Notes: generated by a model not told the origin, from the sequence alone. DNA of 64,000 bases from Phycisphaerae bacterium (GCA_030426385.1 JAUHYI010000014.1:1-64000), one strand, 5' to 3'; shown: positions 17,435-26,525, counted from the stretch's first letter. Program-made: numbers and translations.

Positions 17435-18373
17435 TTAGCGCAAATGCGTGGTGTCGATTGCGCCCTTTTTGAGTAGCACGGATTTACGCCACGCATGTGG
17501 GCCGAACCGCAGTGATAGCGAGTCGGCAATGCTTAGCCACAGCCCGTACCGTTTGATTCGGAACATCAGTCGGCCGAACCGATCATGCAATTTGAACCAG
17601 ATTCGTCGCATCGGCCCAATGGTAATCCGTGGGTGGCCTGACAATTCGTAGCCTTGCTCAGCGAGTCGATCGCCGATGCGCGACTCGAGAATCTGCAATT
17701 GCGATTTGCTGAGTTTGCGTTTCCATTGGGAGATCAGTTTAGGATCGGGTTTTTTGTAGGTCGTCGTCTGATCATAATCCAGCATCCGCTCGTCGTAGCC
17801 GGGTCCTATGAAATCAGCCAACTGCGCCAACACCGCAGGCGGGTCACTGATCAGTTTTTCATAGGACGTTTCGGTATACCGATCATCCGGCAAGGAATTT
17901 TTCAGGTTGTCCCACGCTTCTTCGGCGATGATCCAACGTGATACGCCGGTGTAGACATTGCCATCCCAGCCCATCTGGATGCACGAACGAGCCACGTCCC
18001 GACCGTCGCGATGCAGGAAAATAAATTTAGCATTGGGCCACAGTTTTAACAGCCGGTGATAGTAGCGATGGCAGGTGGCTCCGATGATCGGTTTGTTTTC
18101 TGCCTGGCGTCTTTGTTCCAGGAACCCGTTTACATTTTCCAGATAGGTTTGGTTCGGATCAATCGTAAAACCTGTCGCGCGAAAAATACGATGGGCCGAC
18201 AGCGACTCGATGTAATCAGCCACCGCAGGTGTGGAGCCATCATCGCCGACGTGATCGACGCTGTATTCAAATTCATTGCACCAGGCAATCTGCGGATGGC
18301 TCGACAGCATCAGTCGCAGCAACGTGGTGCCTGAACGTTCAGAACCGATTAAAAATATTGGGGCGTCAATCAT
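17435..18373 (-). CDS. PAPS-dependent sulfotransferase
   Basis: 312 residues. IFLIGSERSGTTLLRLML is the 5'-phosphosulfate loop in the GxxRSGTT form, and FIFLHRDGRDVARSCIQMGW is the 3'-phosphate block. It differs in loop type from the sulfotransferase at 15298-16227 (Arg-Ser-Gly-Thr instead of Lys-Cys-Ala-Thr), so the two belong to different subfamilies and probably sulfate different positions or sugars. The C-terminal third is basic and aromatic. There is no signal peptide. Confidence 0.88.
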   Translation of the reverse strand: MIDAPIFLIGSERSGTTLLRLMLSSHPQIAWCNEFEYSVDHVGDDGSTPAVADYIESLSAHRIFRATGFTIDPNQTYLENVNGFLEQRRQAENKPIIGATCHRYYHRLLKLWPNAKFIFLHRDGRDVARSCIQMGWDGNVYTGVSRWIIAEEAWDNLKNSLPDDRYTETSYEKLISDPPAVLAQLADFIGPGYDERMLDYDQTTTYKKPDPKLISQWKRKLSKSQLQILESRIGDRLAEQGYELSGHPRITIGPMRRIWFKLHDRFGRLMFRIKRYGLWLSIADSLSLRFGPHAWRKSVLLKKGAIDTTHLR

Positions 18374-18447
18374 AGTTAGCGTGATTTTTTAGGTTGAATG
18401 GAATGGGACAGATCTGTGGGAAACACCTGGGGTTTTATGGCGTTCGT

Positions 18448-19881
18448 TTAACCGAAGTGATACCACAGCGACAAGGATGCCACGACGATAGCCATGCCGA
18501 TCACGGGTAGGTCCAGTTCGGGCTGCCACAGTTTTTCGCGTCTCATGGTGATCGCATACGCGGGATACAAAAGCCATTGCGCCAAGACCAGGCCGAGAAT
18601 TAAGCCATGATGTTCGAAGTAGATTTCACCGAGAATCATGAACGTAAATTGCAGGATAATCTGCGTGCCCTGCAACAACATCAGGTTGAATGTTTTGCCG
18701 CGGGCCAGCAACGCATCACTGTAGGTGGCTGACAAAATGCCGACCAACGTACTCAGTGGCAGGAGTTGGAGCATCCATCCCGCGTCCTGGTAGCGGTCGT
18801 CATACATGAAATCGATCAACCAGTAGCCGGTGACGATCAAGAACAGTGACGCGGCCCAACTGACCCCGGTCATGGCCATGCGACTTTTTCGCAGGTTGTG
18901 ATATAGCCGTTCCGGTTTGTCACGGACCAGTCGCGAATACGAGGGGAACAGCACCTGTCCGCCCAACATTTTGATGCCTTGCAAAGCCGTGCGATCGAGC
19001 ATGACGGCGATGGAATAAAACGCAAGGAATTCGATGCCTGCGATTTTGCCCAGTACCAGTCGGTCGGATTGTCCCGCGATGAAGGTGAGCATCGTGCTCA
19101 GGAAAATCCATCGGCCGAAGTTGATCAATTCACGAGCACTGGCACCATCCCATGCGATTCGATCGCGGCGGTCGTCCAACCCATTGGGCAATTTCTTCGG
19201 CAGGTAGACATGGCCCATCACCAAGGCCACGGCCTGTCCGATCAAAGCTCCGAACACCAGAGCATAAACCGTGGGTTGGAAGTAAGCCCAGACGATCATG
19301 GTCACCAGACTGACCACAGACTGCACGATGCCCATGATTGTGAGGCGATCCTGACGCATGTGTCGGCGACAGGTGAAAAACGCAGTGGATTGAAAGCCGT
19401 TGAGCAAAACCGCCAGAGCGGCTACGGGAACGAGTTGGGCCAGGATCGGCTCATGCAAGGAATGACCGGTTTCATAAAACGCGGCAAATGGATAGGCCAA
19501 TGCACAGGCTGCGGCGAATAACACAAACCCACGAATGACCTGAATGGAAAACGCAGTGTTGAGGAACTTGGATTCGTCGCCTCGTGGATTCTGGATGATC
19601 GCCGGTCCGATGCCGACATCGGAAAACATTTTCAAACCTGCCATCGTGACGTTGATCAAAGCCATAATCCCGAACACCTCGGGAAACAACAATCGCGTCA
19701 GAATCAGATTGTTGGCCAGGCGCAAAATCTGGCCGAACCCGTAGCCACCGAGCGACCACATCGAACCGCGGATGACCATGGCCTTGAGCGAACGCTTGGG
19801 CGCAGGCGCAGGTGCGGTGGCTTCTGGCGCTGGGGCACCAGTTGGCGGATCATTTTGAGGTAGGGCGTCGGCCTGGGTCAT
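18448..19881 (-). CDS. Wzx/WzxC-like polysaccharide flippase
   Basis: 477 residues. A Pro/Ala-rich N-terminal tail (GAPAPEATAPAPAPK) is followed by SMWSLGGYGFGQILRLANNL and LILTRLLFPEVFGIMALI, the characteristic first two helices of the WzxC/RfbX-type branch of the MOP superfamily. About twelve hydrophobic segments follow. It would move lipid-linked repeat units across the inner membrane. Having this as well as the flippase at 6498-7850 suggests either two products or two stages. I see no priming transferase or chain-length regulator in the window. Confidence 0.88.
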   Translation of the reverse strand: MTQADALPQNDPPTGAPAPEATAPAPAPKRSLKAMVIRGSMWSLGGYGFGQILRLANNLILTRLLFPEVFGIMALINVTMAGLKMFSDVGIGPAIIQNPRGDESKFLNTAFSIQVIRGFVLFAAACALAYPFAAFYETGHSLHEPILAQLVPVAALAVLLNGFQSTAFFTCRRHMRQDRLTIMGIVQSVVSLVTMIVWAYFQPTVYALVFGALIGQAVALVMGHVYLPKKLPNGLDDRRDRIAWDGASARELINFGRWIFLSTMLTFIAGQSDRLVLGKIAGIEFLAFYSIAVMLDRTALQGIKMLGGQVLFPSYSRLVRDKPERLYHNLRKSRMAMTGVSWAASLFLIVTGYWLIDFMYDDRYQDAGWMLQLLPLSTLVGILSATYSDALLARGKTFNLMLLQGTQIILQFTFMILGEIYFEHHGLILGLVLAQWLLYPAYAITMRREKLWQPELDLPVIGMAIVVASLSLWYHFG

Positions 19882-19971
19882 GAGGTGATATCAAATCTTG
19901 CGAAGTTTGACGAAGCTTGACGAACCTTGCATGCCGTACCGCCGTGTGCGGTAACAGGCACGCATCGCGCA

Positions 19972-21336
19972 TCAGGACTCGGTGTTTTGCTGTTCTTCGT
20001 ATAGCGGCATGGCCACCGCTTTGCGTTTGGGTCGGTAGTACAACGTACGTGTGGCATACGCGGCTACCGCACCGCCGCACATCATATAGACGGGGTTTTC
20101 CATGCCGTTGGGTAGGTTGTCGATCATGAAAATGATCATCACCATTCCCAACGCGATCGTCGGCGCGTATTCCTGCTTTACCCAGTCCGTGGCCGGTCGT
20201 TGCAATGCCAACACTGCAGGCACCAGAATCGTGCCCAGCAATGCGATCAAGCCGAACATTCCGCGTTGGCCCAAGGCAATGATCCACAACCCATCGGTCA
20301 CGCTGATAATTTTGCCATCATCATCGCGAACGGCCATGCGGTTCTGTCCGCCCCAGCCGAAGATTGGTCTTTCCATCGCACGATCCATCAGCATCATTTC
20401 ATTGTCGAATCGAAATTGCAACGAGAGCACCCGATCCGGCGCGATCATCTGCGTCATTGTGATCGCGGCGTCGCCGCCCCACGAGCCAGTGATGCGCACC
20501 ACGCAATAGATCGGGGCCGCAGCGACCAACGCGATCGCCAGAATTCGCATCGGAATATATTTCGACAGGATCAGCGTGGCACTACCGGCAATCATCAACA
20601 ACAACGAATTCATGCTCTTGCCCAGCGCTGTTGTCAGCACCAACACCGGCACGGCATATTGCATGGGAATGTGCCAGATTTTTTTCACGATCCCCGTCAC
20701 CCATAACCATATCCCCACCAACGACGCGCTGGCCATCCACAATGACACCATCAACCCATGTTCCATAAACACAGTCGGACGAAATCCGTCGCCGCGCTTG
20801 GTCTGGGCAAATGAGTGGGCGTGATAGCCATACACTTTGTTGTGCAGTTGTGGACTGAAACGCATTTCAAACCAACACAACGGCATGTAAATTAATCCGC
20901 CCACAAACAACGCAATGGCCAGATCGCGCACACCTTGTCGATCATTGAAATACTGGCGACCAATGAAATACGGCACGGCCCACAACAGCGTCGATCGCAA
21001 TGCTTCGGAAAGGCCGTCATACAGACCCAATCCGTTTAACACCGAGGCTGCAATCGGAGCCGCCAGACACCATGCCAATACTGGCACGTCGAACCAGCGA
21101 AACTGGTACGCGCTCATTCGCGAGAAATCACGCCAACACACACCCAGCAAAACACCGATGGCCGTCACCGACATCTTCGTCAGGTCGGGCAAGCCCGGCA
21201 TCGCGATCATCGCCTGCGGCAGAAACATCCACCCCGTCAGGTACGAAATCAAGATCGCCCGGCGCACCGCGAACTGGCTGAATATCACCAGCGTGATCGG
21301 CACCCATAGCCATAACATCCATGTGGCTGGAATCAT
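19972..21336 (-). CDS. O-antigen ligase/polymerase-like membrane protein
   Basis: 454 residues with about ten or more hydrophobic segments, starting WMLWLWVPITLVIFSQFAV. The long polar loop between late helices contains RPIFGWGGQNR, which resembles the (R)P(x)FGxG(x)xxxF region of O-antigen ligase (WaaL) and Wzy-type proteins. Such proteins join finished chains or repeat units in the periplasm. Ligase and polymerase cannot be told apart by sequence alone. Its start overlaps the stop of the upstream GT4 gene in an ATGA (21333-21336). Confidence 0.8.
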   Translation of the reverse strand: MIPATWMLWLWVPITLVIFSQFAVRRAILISYLTGWMFLPQAMIAMPGLPDLTKMSVTAIGVLLGVCWRDFSRMSAYQFRWFDVPVLAWCLAAPIAASVLNGLGLYDGLSEALRSTLLWAVPYFIGRQYFNDRQGVRDLAIALFVGGLIYMPLCWFEMRFSPQLHNKVYGYHAHSFAQTKRGDGFRPTVFMEHGLMVSLWMASASLVGIWLWVTGIVKKIWHIPMQYAVPVLVLTTALGKSMNSLLLMIAGSATLILSKYIPMRILAIALVAAAPIYCVVRITGSWGGDAAITMTQMIAPDRVLSLQFRFDNEMMLMDRAMERPIFGWGGQNRMAVRDDDGKIISVTDGLWIIALGQRGMFGLIALLGTILVPAVLALQRPATDWVKQEYAPTIALGMVMIIFMIDNLPNGMENPVYMMCGGAVAAYATRTLYYRPKRKAVAMPLYEEQQNTES

Positions 21337-22706
21337 GAGTTAACAGCCCCCGTCATGTGCATTTCTACATTCACTGTTTCTTCCGGATCAGGTACCGGCA
21401 TCGGCAACATCGGCTTCTTGCCGCGTCCCAACACCCATTCGTAAATCCCACGCACCACCTGCGCTTTAGCATCCCATGAAAAACAACCGAACGCTCGCCG
21501 ACGCGCTGCGATCGACATCGCTTCCAGTTTTTCGCGGTTGTCCGCCAGGTCTTGCAACGCTTCGCGGAACCCCGCCACCAACACGGGCTGTTCGCCCATG
21601 GTCACAGCAATGCCGGTTTTCGGCGTGACCAATTCCGCGGGCCCGCCATAGTTGGCCACGACCGGCACCACTCCGATTGCCATGGCTTCGAGAACCACGC
21701 CGCCGCCGAATTCGCGAATGCTGGGCGATGCCAATACATCCGTTTTGGCCAGCAAATGCTGCACCTGATCGTGCTCGACCCAACCATGCATCGTCACCGC
21801 ATCATCTACGCCATGTTCAGCGATCGTCGCATTCAATTCATCACGCATCGGCCCATCGCCCACAATCTCCAACGTCATCTTGCCTTCTCGCAACAACGGC
21901 AACGCTGCATCCAGCAACATATCCGCGCCTTTGTAAGCAACCAATCGTCCGAGATAAACCGCACGCAATGGGCCATCGGTATTCGCCTGGCGCACCTGTG
22001 AAAAGCGCGCGGGATCAATGCCGTTTTCCGGCACATAGAACGTCCGATCCTCGCAGCCCGTTGGCAATTGCTCCCGCGTATGACCTGATGCCACCAGAAT
22101 TGCTGATGCATGTTTGCGTGTTGATTTGTAATACGGCAACAATTTATACGCGCTGCGCACATAGCTGAGCCATTCGCGTTCCTTGTTGCGACGATCATTG
22201 AAATAGCGGGGCCAAGGCACGCCACCATTCAATGGTCCCAACACAAACGGCACTCCGATTTTTTTGCATCGCTTGGCCAACAAGCTCGGCGAAGTCGGCG
22301 TCAACGGTGTCAATCGATGCACCACGTCATACTCACCGCGCTTCAACGCTGCGCCAAACTGTCGCCAGACCTGATGTTCAAAATAGTAATACGGCAACGC
22401 CCCCAGCGCGGTGACCGTGGTCCAGCCTTTGCCTTTTCCGCCACGCAGTAATGTGGCCATTTTGTAAATCGGTTTGGCCACCGGTTCACTGTCTATGGCT
22501 GTGAAATTACCACCGTCGCCCGGTAAACCTTCGACCATGCCGGCACGTAAAAATGCATCACGATTACGCACCTGCGTCACCCGATGCACCTGCGCCACCT
22601 GGGCCAATGCCTGGCCATGCGACCAGCCCACCAGAGGCACACTGACCCATTCCGGATTTGCCGCTTCAGCAATCAATAACACACGAATTTTATTAGTCGA
22701 TGCCAT
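21333..22706 (-). CDS. glycosyltransferase family 4
   Basis: About 457 residues. The start at 22706 puts KIRVLLIAEAANPEWVSVPL at the N-terminus. LRAVYLGRLVAYKGADMLL and FGGGVVLEAMAIGVVPVV carry the donor-site motif with the two glutamates of GT4. LLAKTDVLASPSIREF also fits the family. An extra basic region around WPRYFNDRRNKERE lies in the N-terminal domain. It adds one sugar to the repeat unit and is coupled to the ligase-like gene through a 4-bp overlap. The donor is unknown. Confidence 0.88.
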   Translation of the reverse strand: MASTNKIRVLLIAEAANPEWVSVPLVGWSHGQALAQVAQVHRVTQVRNRDAFLRAGMVEGLPGDGGNFTAIDSEPVAKPIYKMATLLRGGKGKGWTTVTALGALPYYYFEHQVWRQFGAALKRGEYDVVHRLTPLTPTSPSLLAKRCKKIGVPFVLGPLNGGVPWPRYFNDRRNKEREWLSYVRSAYKLLPYYKSTRKHASAILVASGHTREQLPTGCEDRTFYVPENGIDPARFSQVRQANTDGPLRAVYLGRLVAYKGADMLLDAALPLLREGKMTLEIVGDGPMRDELNATIAEHGVDDAVTMHGWVEHDQVQHLLAKTDVLASPSIREFGGGVVLEAMAIGVVPVVANYGGPAELVTPKTGIAVTMGEQPVLVAGFREALQDLADNREKLEAMSIAARRRAFGCFSWDAKAQVVRGIYEWVLGRGKKPMLPMPVPDPEETVNVEMHMTGAVNS

Positions 22707-22728
22707 AACAATAATTTCAGTCACAAAC

Positions 22729-22754
22729 GTTTAGCGGGCGACGCGCAGCGTCCC
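22729..22754. repeat. 26-bp intergenic repeat, GTTTAGCGGG family, copy 1
   Basis: GTTTAGCGGGCGACGC then GCAGCGTCCC. The same 26-nt sequence recurs at 24127 and 30703 with one to three changes. The core GGGCGACGC/GCGTCCC is an imperfect inverted repeat. A C-run followed by CACACACA comes immediately after it. Confidence 0.75.
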
Positions 22755-22800
22755 ATTCTCCCCCCCCACACACACATCACGCATCACGCATCACAGCCCA

Positions 22801-24072
22801 CTATAACCCCGGCGCCCGCTTCCCGGTGAGTCGTTCGTATAAGGTCGCTGCGCCAAATCGCGCGTCGAATTTTTCCACGATGGTTTGACGACCGCATTGC
22901 GCCAATCGTGTGCGTTCTGCCGGATCGTCAATCAGTTGCCCGATCGCCATAGCCAGCGCGTCGGCATTGTCAGGTTCGACAAGTATCCCATCGTGACCGG
23001 TGGTTATAATTTCGCCGACCCCGCCTGCGTTGGTGCCGATCGTCGCCACGCCCATGGCCATCGCTTCCATATACACCACGCCCAACGGTTCGGCATATGA
23101 CGCAAGGATGAACATGTCCGCGTTCGGCATTAGTTCGATGATGCGATCTTCGCTGACCGAACCGGTGAACGTGACGCGATCGGAAATTTCCAATCGTTTA
23201 ACCTGCGCTTCCAATTCATCACGCTGGGGACCATCGCCCACCATCGTCAATTGAATATCACGCCCGTCATCAATCAGCCGACCTACCGCTGCCAGCAACA
23301 CATGATGGCCCTTGCTCTCATGCATACGCCCGACCGTGATCAATCGCGTGGGCCGATCATGATTGGATTCTACTGATCCGGCCTCCAGATCGCGTACCTC
23401 ATCACCTGTGGAATTATGTGGGGTGGTGGGGGGGTGCCATTTTTGGCAATCGACGCCGATTCGGCCGAGGATGGCCTGGTCATCGCGCAGTTGCGGATAG
23501 TCGCGTTTGATTTGTGCGAGCAGCCACTCGGTGATCGCGATGGTGAATGCTGATTCGCCGAATTTCTGAGCCATCGCACCACCCCACCAATCGATGTTGG
23601 CGTTGAGCGTTAACGAATAGGGCAATCCGATCAATCGTTTGGTCATCATGCCCAGCAGCGCTCCGCCCGCACAGGTGTGGCAATGCAAATGATCGAGCCG
23701 TTCGCGGTTTGCGTGTCGTGCCAATGCGATGGCCGACGGAATCAATGGCCAGGTTTTTTTCAAGCGTGACAGTCGCGAGCCATTCAAAGGCAATGTGAAA
23801 CCCATGCCGATGCAGCGCAACAATCCGATCGGATGACAGCACAACGCCCAGAGCAATCCCCCGATGATCGTACCGATTGACAATGGCCACAGGTATTGCG
23901 TGCGCTTCGCCGCATCCTCGGCAAACGCATGTCGAGCCCGATCGCGATCGCCTGGGCGACGCGTTGATATCAACGACAGATGTTCGACCCACTGTTGCAT
24001 GTGGACGATTTCTCGCCACATCCAGATATGGGTTTGACCGGGGAATTCTGGGATTAGATAACCAATACGCAT
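22801..24072 (-). CDS. glycosyltransferase family 4
   Basis: About 423 residues. MRIGYLIPEFPGQTHIWMWR is typical of WcaL/colanic-acid-like GT4 enzymes, so I start at 24072 and not at the earlier in-frame Met. LDHLHCHTCAGGALLG belongs to the acceptor domain. LITVGRMHESKGHHVLLAA and EPLGVVYMEAMAMGVATIG form the donor site with both glutamates. A C-run on the minus strand encodes a small PPTTP linker between domains. It lies upstream of the GT4 at 21333-22706, with a repeat-filled gap between. Confidence 0.88.
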   Translation of the reverse strand: MRIGYLIPEFPGQTHIWMWREIVHMQQWVEHLSLISTRRPGDRDRARHAFAEDAAKRTQYLWPLSIGTIIGGLLWALCCHPIGLLRCIGMGFTLPLNGSRLSRLKKTWPLIPSAIALARHANRERLDHLHCHTCAGGALLGMMTKRLIGLPYSLTLNANIDWWGGAMAQKFGESAFTIAITEWLLAQIKRDYPQLRDDQAILGRIGVDCQKWHPPTTPHNSTGDEVRDLEAGSVESNHDRPTRLITVGRMHESKGHHVLLAAVGRLIDDGRDIQLTMVGDGPQRDELEAQVKRLEISDRVTFTGSVSEDRIIELMPNADMFILASYAEPLGVVYMEAMAMGVATIGTNAGGVGEIITTGHDGILVEPDNADALAMAIGQLIDDPAERTRLAQCGRQTIVEKFDARFGAATLYERLTGKRAPGL

Positions 24073-24126
24073 AACACGTGATGTCTCACTGATGGATGAT
24101 GTTTGTGGCGTTAGCCGTGGCCCCAT

Positions 24127-24152
24127 GTTTAGCGGGCGATGCGCCGCGTCCC
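24127..24152. repeat. 26-bp intergenic repeat, GTTTAGCGGG family, copy 2
   Basis: GTTTAGCGGGCGATGC then GCCGCGTCCC. It differs from the copy at 22729 at two positions. It lies 55 bp upstream of the GT4 start. Confidence 0.72.
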
Positions 24153-24216
24153 GTGGTTGCGGTTAATGCTCAACAATGAACACGCCTGCAAACGCGACAC
24201 CCGGATTGGATACGCT

Positions 24217-25284
24217 CTAGCCGCGTTGGGCGATGAGTTGTTTTTGGTAGTCGGGGTACCATGCTCGCAATTGCGCTTCGTCCATGGCAAACACGCGCTT
24301 GAGTTGTCGTAGTGCGAACCAGATGCCTTTAGCCTGTGGCAATGACCATTGTTTGGATTGCAGGTCTTTCAAGAGCGCGATGATCAGTCGCCGTCGCAAC
24401 ATGGAGCGTGATCGTTTTTTCGAGCGGGCCAGGTCCGTGCTGTAAATGCGATGCAACACCAAAGGCCCCAGGGCACAGAGCGCTTCACGCGAGAATCGGC
24501 TGAACCGACCACCGGGCGAACCCACATGGTGCAACGACGAATCAAACACCGTCACCAGGGCGCCATGCCGTGATACGCGATAGCTCATGTCCGAATCTTC
24601 AGGCCCACGGTCTTTGAGGATTTCATCAAACCGTTCCGCTGCCGCGTATTTTCGACGCACCGTCATCGTCATGCCTGCCATCAAACTGCGTCGGCCCACG
24701 CCTAACGCTTTGATCTTTTCCGGGATCGGCTTGTCGGGAAACCCATCGTCATAGGGCACAAAAATATCGTCCGCACCCAACAGGCCACGTATCGTTTTCA
24801 CGATCGGGTTGTATTTCTTACGGCCCACCGGTGGAATGGGCACCTCATCCGATGGTCCATCGTCGTGGCCATCATCACCCAATGTCGGGGCCACCGGTAT
24901 ATCCATCGGACTGGCCCCCGCAATCGCACCTTCAGTATCCATGTCGTACACCTGCATGAGGCGTTCGGCACAGCGTGGATACATCAACGAGTCATCGTCA
25001 AACAAAAACAGCACATCCGACTCGCACGATTCGATGCACTGGTTGCGTTGCGAGGCAGCGGACGCGACGCGGGCTTTGTCGTATCGCCATTGGATGTCCG
25101 GATAGCGCGGGGCTAACTCGTTCATCACCTTGTCGCGAATCGCGGTGAACCCGGGCTCGGGCGTGGCATCGATCACCACAATTTCTTGCGGCGGCCGAGT
25201 CTGCCGTGCTGCCAATTCCAAACAGGTCGGCAAAATGTCTTCCCGTTTGTACGTCGCGATCGCTAAGGCCCAGGTCGTGGTCAT
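24217..25284 (-). CDS. glycosyltransferase family 2
   Basis: About 355 residues. WALAIATYKREDIL and EIVVIDATPEPGF form the donor site, and LFLFDDDSLMYPRC is the metal-binding block. DRGPEDSDMSYRVSRHGALV matches the acceptor-side EDxDxxxR motif. The frame is open 66 codons further upstream, but that part translates the G-run leader into VWGGGGGGL and is not protein-like, so the ATG at 25284 is preferred. It is the first glycosyltransferase after the NusG-like gene, separated from it by a 383-bp leader. Confidence 0.84.
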   Translation of the reverse strand: MTTTWALAIATYKREDILPTCLELAARQTRPPQEIVVIDATPEPGFTAIRDKVMNELAPRYPDIQWRYDKARVASAASQRNQCIESCESDVLFLFDDDSLMYPRCAERLMQVYDMDTEGAIAGASPMDIPVAPTLGDDGHDDGPSDEVPIPPVGRKKYNPIVKTIRGLLGADDIFVPYDDGFPDKPIPEKIKALGVGRRSLMAGMTMTVRRKYAAAERFDEILKDRGPEDSDMSYRVSRHGALVTVFDSSLHHVGSPGGRFSRFSREALCALGPLVLHRIYSTDLARSKKRSRSMLRRRLIIALLKDLQSKQWSLPQAKGIWFALRQLKRVFAMDEAQLRAWYPDYQKQLIAQRG

Positions 25285-25445
25285 GGTGTTAATTTCGTGT
25301 TGATTGCTGATCCATATGGAACGCGGGTTTCTAAAACTAGAGCAACTGGCGTGATTGATTTTTACGTTTGGGGTGGTCTGGCGGGTGGCCTTAAGTCCAC
25401 CCCCTCCCCCCCCCCACACACATACCCACAAAAACGTTCGGCCAC

Positions 25446-25467
25446 GCAGGGAAAACGTGGGGGGGGG
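25446..25467 (+). repeat. GGGAAACGTGGGGG repeat, copy 1
   Basis: Reads GCAGGGAAAACGTGGGG followed by more G. Other copies are at 25573-25592 (inverted), 28558-28580 and 29441-29463. Confidence 0.7.
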
Positions 25468-25546
25468 CGTAAATTTGGGCAAGGCTCCGCCCCCGTCGAC
25501 TGCGCTATTTCAAAGCGCACCCAACCTGCCATCCTTCCAATTCTCT

Positions 25547-25562
25547 CCGGTCCCCTGACCGG
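25547..25562. terminator. perfect hairpin in the leader
   Basis: CCGGTC and GACCGG pair with a 4-nt loop. On the minus strand it is preceded by G-runs and has no T-run after it, so it is more likely a pause or structural element than a terminator. Confidence 0.35.
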
Positions 25563-25572
25563 CCCCCCCCCA

Positions 25573-25592
25573 CCCCCCCACGTTTCCCCTGC
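25573..25592 (-). repeat. GGGAAACGTGGGGG repeat, copy 2 (inverted)
   Basis: On the minus strand it reads GCAGGGGAAACGTGGGGGGG. It faces copy 1 at 25446-25467, so the two can form the arms of a large stem. Confidence 0.7.
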
Positions 25593-25667
25593 ATTGCTTG
25601 GGCGTTGCGGGGGGGTGATCTACATCATCTGAAATCCGATATTTGAAATCAGAAATCAGAAATTTAT

Positions 25668-26150
25668 TCAGGCCACGGGATCCAGGAGCGATCCTTCGAT
25701 TTCCAGGCTCGATGCCTGGCCTATCATTTCAACTTGCAACACCAGACGATTTTGGTTGGTGCGTTTTTCGATTTTGCCCCGCGTGCCCCGTAGCGGCCCG
25801 GACCGGACTTCCACTTCCATCCCTTCGGCCAAAAACGGATACGGTTCGAGTGTGATCTTTTGATTTAGCACCCGGCGAATCTGGTCGAGTTCCTGTTCCA
25901 GTTTGTCCTGATCGCTCACCGGCAGGATGTTGGCCACCCGTCGCGTCCGGTCGGCTTGATATGCCTGATCGATCTGGCCTTTCATGAACACGTACCCCGG
26001 GAACAGTGGCAGATTCACCCGCGCTTTACGTTTGCCGTAGTAACGCACCTGTTCCACCATGGGCAGGAAATAATCAATATCCAGTGCAGCCAGGTCACTT
26101 GTGAGCGCTTTTTCCTGTCGGCTCTTAGTATGTAGGACGTGCCAGGTCAC
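25668..26150 (-). CDS. specialised NusG-family antitermination factor (RfaH/UpxY/LoaP-like)
   Basis: 160 residues. The NGN domain begins MTWHVLHTKSRQEKAL and includes LPLFPGYVFMKG, the conserved (P)LFPGYVF core that contacts RNA polymerase. The C-terminal KOW domain spans GMEVEVRSGPLRGTRGKIEK. Housekeeping NusG normally sits between secE and rplK; this gene instead sits at the head of a 25-kb polysaccharide cluster, as RfaH-, UpxY- and LoaP-type paralogues do. By analogy it would travel with RNA polymerase and help it read through the long operon and its structured leader. That role is inferred from family and position, and no ops-type element was identified. Confidence 0.85.
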   Translation of the reverse strand: MTWHVLHTKSRQEKALTSDLAALDIDYFLPMVEQVRYYGKRKARVNLPLFPGYVFMKGQIDQAYQADRTRRVANILPVSDQDKLEQELDQIRRVLNQKITLEPYPFLAEGMEVEVRSGPLRGTRGKIEKRTNQNRLVLQVEMIGQASSLEIEGSLLDPVA

Positions 26151-26525
26151 GGTGATTGCGTTGCCTCATGCGGGGTGGTGGGGAGGGTGGTGGTGCGTTG
26201 GTTCCTAACGTGCGGGATGAACCTGCGTAGACGTTGGGAAACACATGTGTGGGTTGGTGGGAGTTATTAGGACGTTATATTAGCTTACCTATATTGACAT
26301 TTGGTGCCTTAACGATATCGGCCATCCGGGTCGATGGCGCTAAATGCCGTCGTCTATCCGGTCATTCGGCTAGCAAGACTCTCATCTTGATTGGCGTACC
26401 CCAGTGCAGGCGTATTCCCCGCAGCGTTGACTCAAATGTGCGTTATCCGGACGCGATAGGCCGGCGCGATTTATCGGACATGACCCTGCGTAGCTAGTTC
26501 GTACAGATTCCATATAATCCCCCAC
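26151..26525. other. divergent promoter region between NusG-like and aminotransferase genes
   Basis: 375 bp without a supported gene. The half near the NusG-like gene is G-rich; the middle is AT-rich (TTATATTAGCTTACC) and suits promoters. A plus-strand TATAAT lies at 26513-26518. No terminator is visible. Confidence 0.55.
26513..26518 (+). promoter_or_regulatory. -10 box giving a probably leaderless transcript
   Basis: A perfect TATAAT ends 7 nt before the ATG at 26526, so transcription would start at or next to the start codon. There is no Shine-Dalgarno sequence, which agrees with a leaderless mRNA. No good -35 is seen. Confidence 0.55.

Larger units (their letters stand above)
25285..25667 (-). 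other. 383-bp leader between NusG-like gene and first glycosyltransferase
   Basis: No gene is supported. It is a mosaic of C-runs and G-runs (25385-25425, 25446-25470, 25563-25579, 25609-25616), two facing copies of the GGGAAACGTGGGGG repeat, and a perfect short hairpin at 25547-25562. On the transcribed strand the runs can pair with each other into strong RNA structures. It lies exactly where a NusG-type antiterminator would act. Confidence 0.65.

Noticed and set aside
25355-25632. Small plus-strand genes in the G/C-run leader
   Set aside because: The translations are proline/glycine low-complexity caused by the homopolymers, with no start signals.
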